64,000 bases of DNA from Paenibacillus sp. LS1. Lineage in GTDB: Bacteria; Bacillota; Bacilli; Paenibacillales; Paenibacillaceae. The translations under genes and the position numbers were made by a program. Location of the stretch: the NCBI RefSeq assembly GCF_026013365.1, contig NZ_JAPDOE010000002.1, positions 248,001 to 312,000 of the forward strand. Direction: 5' to 3'. Positions 35,202-42,763 of the stretch are shown piece by piece. The notes under the pieces are model-generated. The model made no database searches and was not told the origin of the DNA. It saw only the letters and a program-made list of their open reading frames with translations. Position 1 is the first letter of the stretch; each line of letters opens with the position of its first letter.

Positions 35202-35939
35202 TTAAAGTTTGATTGTAACATTATGTTCGATAAGCACTTCTAAAATATTCTCAATTATTTCGCATTCAGCAAATCCATTGATTTCAATCGTAAAAGGTGG
35301 TTTCACACCAAAGCCTCCGCACAAGCAATCTGACAAGCTGTCCAGACATCCGCCGAAATACCCCCCGGGGCCATTGATGGATTCACCCAGCGCAAAATAA
35401 AAAGAAATCTTATCTGTGATATTTCGACCATCAACATAATACGTTTGATTAATGTCCTGAATATTACTGGAGATTTTACAACAATTATTGCGATTTCTGA
35501 TTATCCCCATCCAGATCTCGCGCTGGTGGTTAGTAAATTGAGACCAAATATTGTTTTGTTTTAACTCTCTACCAAGATCCCAGAGTCTTAGAATTTCCAT
35601 AGAAAGAGCAATTGGAAGATAACCAGCAATATTAACATCTCGCCCATCTTTTAAATCTGAAGAAGTAAATACTTTCTGAGTATTCAATACAAAATAATAA
35701 TTACCTATCTTATTACCACAATGATCTAAAATAAGTATGTATAAATTACTTATGGGATACTTTCGGTTTGAGCAAATCTGTTTAAAGTCAGCGCTGAAAT
35801 GAAAATTAATAAAACTGAGATCGTAGTAATCCCCATCCGCAGTTTCACTAATGTTCGTTTCTAATAATCCAGCAATATTATCGCAATGTCCGATAATTAA
35901 ACTGCCATCCTCGTCGAATAGACTATATTTGTAATTCAT
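35202..35939 (-). CDS. Two-domain protein with C-terminal barstar-like domain
   Basis: About 245 residues. The C-terminal 75 match the barstar fold: YYVDGRNITDKISFYFALGE, then GPGGYFGGCLDSLSDCLCGG, corresponding to the barstar helix pair where Tyr, Gly, Asn/Cys-Leu-Asp-x-L are conserved. The N-terminal 165 residues are an unrecognised, strand-rich domain. Barstars inhibit barnase-type ribonucleases, so an immunity role is plausible. Start at MNYKYSL after GGAG. Cassette gene. Confidence 0.72.
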   Translation of the reverse strand: MNYKYSLFDEDGSLIIGHCDNIAGLLETNISETADGDYYDLSFINFHFSADFKQICSNRKYPISNLYILILDHCGNKIGNYYFVLNTQKVFTSSDLKDGRDVNIAGYLPIALSMEILRLWDLGRELKQNNIWSQFTNHQREIWMGIIRNRNNCCKISSNIQDINQTYYVDGRNITDKISFYFALGESINGPGGYFGGCLDSLSDCLCGGFGVKPPFTIEINGFAECEIIENILEVLIEHNVTIKL

Positions 35940-35992
35940 AGATTTACTCCTATGTATTTTCATTAATTATGATTTACTCTTTACGCCGATTT

Positions 35993-36154
35993 CTTATAAC
36001 GTTTGTGCATTCCTGGCGTTCAAGCAGCTTAAGGACCGTAGGTCCGGGTCGTCAGACTTAGCTGGTTGAATGTGTCGCATGAAATCACTACTTCGAAATC
36101 CCCCTTGGCGACCAAGGAGCGTCAGCGACGATGCAGGAATGTTATGTTAGGTGA
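35993..36154 (-). repeat. attC-like site K
   Basis: Ends TTATAACGTTTGTGCATTCC and CAGGAATGTTATGTTAGGTG. Long variant (162 bp) with a large hairpin I (TTCAA-CAGCT-AAG ... CTT-AGCTG-TTGAA), hairpin II GTCGC...GCGAC and hairpin III AGCGTcagcGACG. Confidence 0.85.
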
Positions 36155-36193
36155 TGTTTCTGACTTCATTCATAAACATAACTGGTCTATATT

Positions 36194-36793
36194 TCAAATC
36201 TTATTTTGATAAATATGACCTAAAAAATCATTCTGAATCTGTCTCTGTAATTTTTCAGTTAGTTCAATTAAAGGTTCAGCTACCTCATTAGGTTTTATGA
36301 TTTCTTCAAAAAGTTCTTGATCTGTTCTCCCTGGAATCCAAAAGTTCTTAAATTTCCAAATTTCTTGTGTAGATCTATCCCATTCCTTATACAGTTTTTC
36401 ACAATCTACCTTGTACTTTTTAAGAATTATTTCTCTCTTCAGAATGTACAGCCATAAATCCTCTATGCTCTTATCTTCAATAATCCCCCATAAATCTTCA
36501 TTAAATTCTTCTTGCGACTTAGCTCCAAATATCATCCACCTTAATTGTCCCTCAAGACTTCGCGTCCTTTGCAGCAGTTGTTTAGCACTAAATATCTTTT
36601 CAATTAACTCATCACATGTTTTTAGATTTAATTCTCTTTTAAATTTTTCAGTGTCATTCTTTAGATTAGCAACTCGTTGTCTATTTACATTCCAAAAAGT
36701 AATTACTATAGCTAGTAATGAAAAAAATAACGCGAAAAGCGAAATTACTGATTTTAATGTTTCACCATCGAGCTGTATTAATTTATCCCACAA
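36194..36793 (-). CDS. Membrane-anchored helical protein, hypothetical
   Basis: About 199 residues. One N-terminal membrane span at about 16-35 (VISLFALFFSLLAIVITFW) followed by a long helical cytoplasmic part with coiled-coil character. No known family. The start is a TTG eight bases after GGAGGAAC; the frame continues upstream through the attC-like element, which is clearly not coding. Cassette gene. Confidence 0.68.
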   Translation of the reverse strand: MWDKLIQLDGETLKSVISLFALFFSLLAIVITFWNVNRQRVANLKNDTEKFKRELNLKTCDELIEKIFSAKQLLQRTRSLEGQLRWMIFGAKSQEEFNEDLWGIIEDKSIEDLWLYILKREIILKKYKVDCEKLYKEWDRSTQEIWKFKNFWIPGRTDQELFEEIIKPNEVAEPLIELTEKLQRQIQNDFLGHIYQNKI

Positions 36794-36819
36794 ATTAGTT
36801 CCTCCATTTTCAGAAATTT

Positions 36820-36917
36820 CACCTAACGTTCCTGTATTAACGACCCGACGCATGTCGGGTGTCCGGCGTATGACGGGCCAAGGGCGTATGCCCGCAGCGT
36901 GAATATTATGTTAGGTG
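36820..36917 (-). repeat. attC-like site L
   Basis: Outer ends CACCTAAC / GTTAGGTG pair perfectly, with TATTA / TGAATA next. Hairpins CCCGACgcatGTCGGG and GGGCgtatGCCC are identical to site I; the middle stem is imperfect. 98 bp. Confidence 0.88.
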
Positions 36918-36954
36918 ATGTACTGCTCTTCTTTGAGTCTTCTCGCATAAGGTC

Positions 36955-37356
36955 TTAGCTATAAATGTATAAGTCAAAATCAATTTCTGCCCCTAGATCA
37001 TAAATAAACTTTATTGTGTCTTTATTTAGATACATGGCAGGCTTTACGTTGTTCTCAATATTAATTACAACTTCGAACTTACATTCAAGATTGTTCTGTT
37101 CAATTAACTTTACGACTTGATCTTTTTGATCCTGAATTAAAGCTTTAACCTTATTGATTTGATCATTGATATCAAAAGACTCTTCATAGTCTGTGGATAT
37201 TTCCCAACAAGTTTCCTTACGAACTAGATCTCTTCGTATTGGATCGCCTTTAAACCATGCTCTTGTAGGATTAATTAATAATGTGTTTGTAATGATATTG
37301 GGGTCAAATTGATCGCCAAATATACTGAATTCGACTTTTACATTTGTTCTTTCCAT
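36955..37356 (-). CDS. DUF4279 domain protein
   Basis: A 133-residue DUF4279 protein: VEFSIFGDQFDPNIITNTLLINPTRAWFKGD opening, CWEISTDYEESFDINDQI, and the C-terminal IYDLGAEIDFDLYIY, all typical. Function unknown; the family is frequent in variable and immunity-like loci. AGGAGAA precedes the ATG. Single-gene cassette between sites L and M. Confidence 0.88.
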   Translation of the reverse strand: MERTNVKVEFSIFGDQFDPNIITNTLLINPTRAWFKGDPIRRDLVRKETCWEISTDYEESFDINDQINKVKALIQDQKDQVVKLIEQNNLECKFEVVINIENNVKPAMYLNKDTIKFIYDLGAEIDFDLYIYS

Positions 37357-37395
37357 CTTGAAATTCTCCTCAATTTATATGTTCCGCAGGATTTC

Positions 37396-37520
37396 ACCTA
37401 ACGTTCCCGTATTCATGACATTCAACGTAGTTGAATGTGTCTGCTGAAGCGCTCCCATGAAATACTTCCAGCAGACCAAGGCTCCGTAAGGAGCCGCAGC
37501 TTGAATATTATGTTATACGA
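37396..37520 (-). repeat. attC-like site M
   Basis: Ends CACCTAACGTTCCCGTATTC and TTGAATATTATGTTATACGA. Hairpin I ACATTCAACgtaGTTGAATGT differs completely in sequence from sites J, P and Q yet pairs perfectly. Hairpins II GTCTGC...GCAGAC and III GGCTCCgtaaGGAGCC are kept. Confidence 0.9.
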
Positions 37521-37561
37521 CGGAATCCCATCTTTGAGTAACCAGCAGATATCTCATCCCA

Positions 37562-37765
37562 TCATTGATCTGCTTTATGTTCCAATAGATCTCCAGGCTG
37601 ACATCCCAATGCCGTACATAATTTATCAATTACTTCTAACGATACATACTCATTCGTATTAAGTTTTGCCATCGTTGCCGATGAAATCCCCGTCATTTTT
37701 AATAAATCTTGTTTCTTAATATCCCTGTCAATCAGTAATTTTTGAAATGGTTTATAACTTATCAT
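37562..37765 (-). CDS. XRE-family (Cro/CI, YozG-like) HTH regulator
   Basis: A 67-residue stand-alone helix-turn-helix protein: FQKLLIDRDIKKQDLLKMTGISSATMAKLNTNEYVSLEVIDKLCTALGCQPGDLLEH. This is the YozG-like compact type. Start at MISYKPF, eight bases after AAGGG. Divergent from the 37.9 kb plus-strand gene across about 170 AT-rich bases, so it probably represses both. Both genes share one cassette. Confidence 0.9.
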   Translation of the reverse strand: MISYKPFQKLLIDRDIKKQDLLKMTGISSATMAKLNTNEYVSLEVIDKLCTALGCQPGDLLEHKADQ

Positions 37766-37936
37766 CTGGTATCCCTTCATATCCGAATTGAATTTTTCTT
37801 TAATTATATGAAAGTATATTTTCTTAATCAAAAATATCTTTGATATGTCTTGACTAAGAATTTCATTATGATAAAATAATGTTCAACAAGTTAAATTTTT
37901 ATTCGTAAAATAAAATATAACGGACGGTGATCATTC

Positions 37937-38224
37937 ATGCACAATTCTTTAGAAGTCTTACTTGATTCGTTGATTCGTAATCGAATTGAAGCCTTATATA
38001 GCGATCTTCTCAAGAACAACTCCATCTATAATCAATTCTCATCCGATCGGAATCTTTACTTCAAACAGTTACATGAACTTCTACCTCAGGATATGCATAA
38101 AACTCTATTTCTTTACGATGATGCAGATCTTTCTGTTCAAACAATCCTAGAACGTGAAATCTACTTACAAGGTTTTAAGGATGCTCTTCAATTACATAAT
38201 GAATTAAATGTAACCTCTAATTGA
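37937..38224 (+). CDS. Small helical protein, possibly DUF6809-like
   Basis: A 95-residue, mostly helical protein: LEVLLDSLIRNRIEALYSDL, NQFSSDRNLYFKQLHELLP and ILEREIYLQGFKDALQLHNEL. The layout resembles short phage-like DUF6809 proteins, tentatively. It is the only plus-strand gene among the cassettes, has its own upstream region shared with the XRE gene, and its own terminator. CGGACGGTGATC precedes the ATG. Confidence 0.65.
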   Translation: MHNSLEVLLDSLIRNRIEALYSDLLKNNSIYNQFSSDRNLYFKQLHELLPQDMHKTLFLYDDADLSVQTILEREIYLQGFKDALQLHNELNVTSN

Positions 38225-38247
38225 GCGCCAAACGGCTCTTTTTTCAT
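38222..38247 (+). terminator. Terminator of the plus-strand cassette gene
   Basis: GAGC-GCC / GGCTC-type stem overlapping the stop codon and followed by T6. A cassette gene running against the array direction would need its own terminator. Confidence 0.7.
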
Positions 38248-38255
38248 TTGATTCT

Positions 38256-38423
38256 GTCGTATAACGTTCTTGTATTCACGAACCCGAAAGCCTTAAACGA
38301 CGGTAGGGAGTGGGTCGAAGACTTAGGCTTGCAGGGTTGTCTGACTGCATGCGCTTCCTGCTAAATCTCCAGTCAGACCAAGGGGGCGAATGCCACACTG
38401 CGTGAATATGTTGTTATACGACG
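38256..38423 (-). repeat. attC-like site N
   Basis: Perfect outer ends GTCGTATAAC / GTTATACGAC. 168 bp, with hairpin I AACCC-AAGCCT ... AGGCTT-GGGTT, hairpin II GTCTGACTG...CAGTCAGAC and hairpin III GGCgaatGCC. Confidence 0.9.
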
Positions 38424-38444
38424 ATTCGGACTACCACGATTACA

Positions 38445-38995
38445 CTACAAAATTTTCTTGAATCCTAAGTCCTTACATATGACAAATGACTTTCCTAATA
38501 TTGCTACTTTTAATTCTTCATGATCTGATTTGAGTTGTATTATGTTTGGATTAAGATGATTCCTTTCTAGCACTTCCTTGTATGTTTTAATAATTGTCTC
38601 TGGTCCTTTGGCCAGAAGTCCCTGTTGTTGGTTTAGGAGCCATTCAAGTGATCCATTCATAAAATGTTGAAATTCAATCCATTTGTCTGTCACTTTTTGA
38701 TGTTCAATTAATAGTTCTCCAATGACTTTAAAAACTTCATTTGATACCCCTTTGAAATATAATTCATTCGTTGGTTCAAGATATTCGAGTAATAATGGAT
38801 GATTAGTCTCCAGTTCTATATCTTCAATAAAATCTAAAGTAATTTTATAATCTCTAACTTGTTTAAATTCAACTTCCCATTTTTGAATGAACAAATCGGT
38901 AAAATATAAAAAAACATGGAACTCAACGATTAAGTCTTCACCGGTCTCTTTTGTGATGACTGGACGAAGATAAACGTCATCTTCAAATATCGCAT
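38445..38995 (-). CDS. Hypothetical cassette protein, probable frameshift after the start
   Basis: The frame from 39032 to the stop at 38445 is open and protein-like (for example EDDVYLRPVITKETGEDLIV and FIQKWEVEFKQVRDYKITL), but has no ATG or GTG in its 5' part; the first usable start is a TTG at 38894. AAAAGGAG followed by ATGCG at 38995 is a strong start in another frame. One missing base right after it would join them into a protein of about 183 residues. Not recognised. Confidence 0.5.
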
Positions 38996-39051
38996 TTTGA
39001 AACTCCTTTTGAAATATCTGATAAATGGTTCTTCACCAACTTTCCCGAATT

Positions 39052-39209
39052 GTCGTATAACGTTCCTGTATTCACGACGCGAGCCGACCTTAGATAACTC
39101 TTATCTTAGGTCGGCTCGTGTGTCGTCCGGGTCGGGTTATCTCCTATGATTATACATCTGGACGACCAAAGGGCGTAAGCCCCGAAGCGTGAATATAATG
39201 TTAGGCGAT
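39052..39209 (-). repeat. attC-like site O
   Basis: Ends GTCGTATAACGTTCCTGTAT and GTGAATATAATGTTAGGCGA. Hairpin I is a 17-bp near-perfect stem (CGAGCCGACCT-AGATAA / TTATCT-AGGTCGGCTCG), hairpin II GTCGTCC...GGACGAC, hairpin III GGGCgtaaGCCC. 158 bp. Confidence 0.9.
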
Positions 39210-39220
39210 GCCGCATTGAA

Positions 39221-40216
39221 CTACTTACAAAAATCCATTTCAATATAAGGGATATCCTTCTCGATATTATTCAAATAAAATTTCAATGCTTCCTTGTCCC
39301 AATCACTCCAGTTGTTATAATTATGAAAATTATAACTTCTATAAATCGCTGAAACTACTCCAAACTGTCTAAGATTAATAAAATAAGGTATTAATTTCAA
39401 ACATGCATTATCAATTGTATTTTCTTTTACATACCCATCCATGAAATTATAATAATACCTCTTGGTTATCTCTAACCTTTGTTTTCCATCTACTACCCAA
39501 GGGATCGGAATTTCATAGAATAAAGGAATAGCAATATCACTAACAAACCAACTGTATTCGGCTTCATCAAAATCAATAAAGAATACATCATCGTCTATGT
39601 TCAAATAATTCCCATGATTTAAATCTCCATGGATAATTCCATATGAATCAGTATTCTTGGGAAGCCGGCTGAGTTCATTTTTCAGAATTTCGTATTTGTC
39701 AATTACATAAGATAGTTCCGCGGGTAAATACTTTTTCATATTGATAAGGAACTCTTTTTCATGCCATTGTCTCCTGTTTAAATCATCAATTGGATTTAAT
39801 TTCTTTGAAAGATTATGCATTCTTCCTGTATAATTACCAACTCTTTGATAGAACAAATTGCTTTCTTCAGCAATTCTAGCCTTTCGTCCACTAGAAAACT
39901 CAAAAGAAGTTGCATAAAATTCCCCATTATCTATTTTCTCTACAAATCCCCCATCAATAGAGTTCACAGCTTTTGAAACAGATACATTATTTTTAGACAA
40001 GTAATTAATAAAATCAATTTCAGATAAAATCTCTTCTTCACTTCGATGTGATTTATGTGTTACCCGGAGAACAACACTTGTTTCATTTGACTTCCCAAAA
40101 TAAACAAAGTTTTGAAATCCTTCTAAATCTTGAAGACTTGATTCAACAATATTAAACTTTTGAGCCGCCTCATTAAGCACTTTCCAGGTAAAAAGCTCTT
40201 TAACATGCTTTTCCAT
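39221..40216 (-). CDS. Phosphotransferase, APH/choline-kinase-like family
   Basis: A 331-residue kinase-fold phosphotransferase: SVVLRVTHK (ATP-binding Lys region), the catalytic loop YGIIHGDLNHGNYLNI near 190, and the metal-binding VFFIDFDEAEYSWFVSDIAI. Cytoplasmic. AAAGGAAG precedes the ATG; a frame overlapping its start comes from the attC-like site and is not real. Substrate unknown. The largest gene among the cassettes. Confidence 0.9.
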   Translation of the reverse strand: MEKHVKELFTWKVLNEAAQKFNIVESSLQDLEGFQNFVYFGKSNETSVVLRVTHKSHRSEEEILSEIDFINYLSKNNVSVSKAVNSIDGGFVEKIDNGEFYATSFEFSSGRKARIAEESNLFYQRVGNYTGRMHNLSKKLNPIDDLNRRQWHEKEFLINMKKYLPAELSYVIDKYEILKNELSRLPKNTDSYGIIHGDLNHGNYLNIDDDVFFIDFDEAEYSWFVSDIAIPLFYEIPIPWVVDGKQRLEITKRYYYNFMDGYVKENTIDNACLKLIPYFINLRQFGVVSAIYRSYNFHNYNNWSDWDKEALKFYLNNIEKDIPYIEMDFCK

Positions 40217-40244
40217 AAAGTTTCTTCCTTTCTCTTCGCAATTT

Positions 40245-40362
40245 CGCCTAACGTTCCTGTATTCATGAACCCCCTAGGGGTTGTCTGCTGAAATTCCTCC
40301 TCGAAATCCATCCGCAGACCAAGGTTCCGAAGGAGCCACAGCATGAATATTATGTTATATGA
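40245..40362 (-). repeat. attC-like site P
   Basis: Ends CGCCTAACGTTCCTGTATTC and GCATGAATATTATGTTATAT. Hairpins AACCCCctaGGGGTT, GTCTGC...GCAGAC and GGTTCCgaaGGAGCC (G-T pair kept). 118 bp. Confidence 0.9.
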
Positions 40363-40405
40363 CGTGGGCTCTTCAATGAATAGCTTTCAAACATTTGGTT
40401 CTTAT

Positions 40406-40714
40406 TTAATATTTTATTCTATTGGTTTGTTCATATATATTGACCATTCCATTCTTCTTCATCCACATAAGTCTATTGCATTCAGGACATTCATAAATTC
40501 TTTCAGTTAAATTAATAATTCTTTCATCAGAAATAATTAATTCTTTCCATTCTTTTGTTTCACTATTTGGTTGTAATTCACTTAAAATACTCCTATTATT
40601 TTCTGTTTCCAATAATTCTTCGTAGTCTCTATCTCTTACAGTCAGAAAACCATCGTCAGGTATATTACTTAAGTTATGTATAAAATCTCCGCATGGACAG
40701 TACAACCTTGGCAT
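40406..40714 (-). CDS. Small protein with two Cys pairs, possible zinc ribbon
   Basis: A 102-residue protein opening MPRLYCPCGDFIHNL and with a second pair in RIYECPECNRLMWM (near 75-85). C-x-C and C-x2-C spaced by about 70 residues suggest a structural zinc site. The rest is acidic. Not recognised. AAAGGAA precedes the ATG. Single-gene cassette between sites P and Q. Confidence 0.7.
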   Translation of the reverse strand: MPRLYCPCGDFIHNLSNIPDDGFLTVRDRDYEELLETENNRSILSELQPNSETKEWKELIISDERIINLTERIYECPECNRLMWMKKNGMVNIYEQTNRIKY

Positions 40715-40760
40715 GTAATCAGTTCCTTTTGTTTATTTTTTTATACTCTCTAAGCCCATG

Positions 40761-40881
40761 TCATATAACGTTCCTGTATTCATGAACCCCGAAGGGGTTG
40801 TCTGCTGAAATCCCTCTCCGAAATCCATCCCCGCAGACCAAGGCTCCAACGGAGCCATGGCTTGAATATTATGTTAGCCGA
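40761..40881 (-). repeat. attC-like site Q
   Basis: Ends TCATATAACGTTCCTGTATT and GCTTGAATATTATGTTAGCC. Hairpins AACCCCgaaGGGGTT, GTCTGC...GCAGAC and GGCTCCaacGGAGCC. 121 bp, the cleanest three-hairpin copy. Confidence 0.9.
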
Positions 40882-40908
40882 AGTTATTGTCTTCCTCGAG
40901 TTAACCAC

Positions 40909-41298
40909 TCAAAGCCTTATCATCCCTTCTCTCCATAAAGCCAGAACGACATCCATTTGTGAATTGTACTTAATGTCTTGATCTCCAATTACTTCTTTCC
41001 ATAATGCTCTTTGATTTATGTCCTTATCATTATCAATCTCACCCAATATTTTTACTGCCTTTAACCCGTATCCTTTATTCTTTTTTGAATTTGTGTAAAT
41101 TCCACTTGGAATGCCTTCGAGTAAACCTTCTTCGCATAATCCTAAAAAGGTGTTTTCCGGGCATCCTTTTTTCTGTGAAGAGCTACCTTCACCAAATATT
41201 TGTATTGTTACTTCTTCCCAAGCCTTCTTTGGACTATCTTGTTTATGTTCAATAAGATATTTGACGGTTCTTACAGCTGCCTCACCATATTTCCCCAT
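40909..41298 (-). CDS. Hypothetical protein, DUF6979-like
   Basis: A 129-residue protein: MGKYGEAAVRTVKYLIEHK opening, then SSSQKKGCPENTFLGLCEEGL, which resembles the family I recall as DUF6979 (tentative). Probably winged-helix-like and cytoplasmic. First gene of the array in its own reading direction. AGAAAGGA precedes the ATG. Confidence 0.75.
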   Translation of the reverse strand: MGKYGEAAVRTVKYLIEHKQDSPKKAWEEVTIQIFGEGSSSQKKGCPENTFLGLCEEGLLEGIPSGIYTNSKKNKGYGLKAVKILGEIDNDKDINQRALWKEVIGDQDIKYNSQMDVVLALWREGMIRL

Positions 41299-41332
41299 AC
41301 TAATCCTTCTTTCTTTTTACATTCACAATAAT

Positions 41333-41362
41333 TTTGGCTAACATCATATCTACGAACTTCGT
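41333..41362 (-). repeat. attC-like half-site at array boundary
   Basis: Reading on the minus strand, TTCGTAGATATGATGTTAGCC matches the inner and outer boxes of the regular sites (TTCGTGAATAC...GTTAGCC). The opposite arm and hairpins cannot be identified. It is the remains of the site that preceded the 41.3 kb cassette. Confidence 0.45.
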
Positions 41363-41447
41363 AAATACCTCTCTTTTTAACGAATATCCGAACTACATAT
41401 AATATAACCCATATTAATCCATCTGCGAAGTCACGAACGTACTCAAA

Positions 41448-41530
41448 AAAGCAGCCCGAGTAAACTGTCCTATATGTTAGCTATATAACTAACACGTAGG
41501 ATGCAGTTCACACCTGGGCTGCTCTTTCCA
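41448..41530 (-). terminator. Long imperfect hairpin, terminator of the Gfo/Idh operon
   Basis: Nested pairs GCAGCCC / GGGCTGC, AACTG / CAGTT, TCCTA / TAGGA and GTTAG / CTAAC form one 80-base structure with bulges, followed on the minus strand by T6. It ends the 41.6-44.9 kb operon and insulates the cassette array from it. Confidence 0.8.
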
Positions 41531-41607
41531 CACTCAACAATAGAAGAATCGCCTATAACCTTCAGTGATCAAACTTTTCTCCCCTTGCTCCCCTTCACCT
41601 AAAACAT

Positions 41608-42705
41608 TTACTTCGCCCCGCTACTCCACACAACACGCTCGCTCATCGCTTTATGCTGTGCAATCAGACAAAGTTCTGCCGCTTTGAATGCATGTTCCTG
41701 CGTCATGGCTGTCTCGGTTCGATCCAGACAATCGCGAATCAGCTGACCGAAAAACGGATAACCGACCTTGCCCTTCACGCTGTAGCGAAACTCGCCTTCA
41801 TGGTTTACCAGATAGACCTGATCACCTTCCGGTTCTCTCGCTACATCGATATACTTCCGCAACTCGATATAACCGTCCGTTCCCAGAATAACGGTACGCC
41901 CATCGCCCCATGTGCCCAGACCATCCGGTGTGAACCAGTCCACTCGGAAGTAACCGGAAGCTCCATTATCACCAATCAGAGAAGCTTCGCCGAAGTCTTC
42001 CAGTTCAGGGAACTGTGGGTGATTGAAGTTATGCACCCGGCTGAAGCCTACCTCAGCGTCTTTACATGATGCAAACGTCAGAAATTGTTCGATCTGGTGA
42101 CTCCCAATATCACAGAGAATGCCGCCATACTGCTCATGCTTGAAGAACCAGTCAGGTCTTCCTCCAGCATTTAAGCGATGCGGGCCTGTGCCCATAACTT
42201 GCACTACTTTGCCGATTGCCCCTTGTTCAATGAGCTGCCCCGCATAGATCGCACTTTCTACATGCAGTCGTTCACTGTAATATACCATATACTTCTTGCC
42301 TGTTCGCTTCACTTCTTCTCGTGCAAGCTTTAATTGCTCCAGCGTGGTGAACGGGGCTTTGTCTGTAAAATAATCCTTGCCTGCGGCCAATACTCTCATG
42401 CCAAGCGGTGCACGATCTGAAGTGATCGCTGCACTTGCCACCAGCAACACCTCATCATCTGCAAGCACTTCAGCTTCCGATGCTGCGACTTGAGCCTGTG
42501 GGAACTGCTTTCGAAATGCCTCTACTTTCGCCGGGTCTGGATCATACACCCATTTGAGGGTAGCCCCGGCCTCCAACAATCCCCCAACCATGCCGTAGAC
42601 ATGCCCATGATCCAAGGCTACAGCTGCAATGGTGAACTCACCCGGACCACATACGACCTCTTTTGTGACACTTTTCGGTGCATAGAACATCCCGTCTTTA
42701 GCCAT
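41608..42705 (-). CDS. Gfo/Idh/MocA family oxidoreductase
   Basis: A 365-residue NAD(P)-dependent oxidoreductase: N-terminal Rossmann segment FTIAAVALDHGHVYGMVGGLLEAGATLKWVYDPD, DKAPFTTLEQL in the position of the usual EKP (Asp for Glu), then DIGSHQIEQFLTFA with the catalytic-type His. Third gene of an operon with another Gfo/Idh/MocA enzyme and a sugar isomerase. Probable inositol or rare-sugar catabolism. Confidence 0.92.
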   Translation of the reverse strand: MAKDGMFYAPKSVTKEVVCGPGEFTIAAVALDHGHVYGMVGGLLEAGATLKWVYDPDPAKVEAFRKQFPQAQVAASEAEVLADDEVLLVASAAITSDRAPLGMRVLAAGKDYFTDKAPFTTLEQLKLAREEVKRTGKKYMVYYSERLHVESAIYAGQLIEQGAIGKVVQVMGTGPHRLNAGGRPDWFFKHEQYGGILCDIGSHQIEQFLTFASCKDAEVGFSRVHNFNHPQFPELEDFGEASLIGDNGASGYFRVDWFTPDGLGTWGDGRTVILGTDGYIELRKYIDVAREPEGDQVYLVNHEGEFRYSVKGKVGYPFFGQLIRDCLDRTETAMTQEHAFKAAELCLIAQHKAMSERVVWSSGAK

Positions 42706-42763
42706 GTCATCCCATCCCCATTATAAAATTTTTAATAAAATGAATTCGTCTAACAAATCGTCT

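Larger units (their letters stand above)
41299..41607. other. Right boundary of the cassette array
   Basis: No gene in these 309 bases. Contains the half-site at 41333-41362 and the structured terminator at 41448-41530. No integrase gene, attI-like organisation or promoter strong enough to name was seen here. Confidence 0.6.

Noticed and set aside
36794..36853. Upstream extension of the 36.2 kb membrane protein
   Set aside because: The extra codons come from site L; GGAGG-TTG at 36793 is the better start.
40123..40344. Open reading frame overlapping the APH-family gene start and site P
   Set aside because: It reads through the attC-like site, and the APH-family gene has a clear ribosome site in another frame.
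29144..41362. CRISPR array as an explanation for the regular repeats
   Set aside because: The repeats are 88-170 bp, variable, palindromic overall and separated by genes of 300-1000 bp. No cas genes or unit-length spacers.
29144..41362. Ordinary terminators or a MITE family as an explanation for the repeats
   Set aside because: No T runs at the ends, strict position 3' of each gene, uniform orientation with the genes, variable centres with conserved ends, and none seen outside the array. The attC interpretation fits better.
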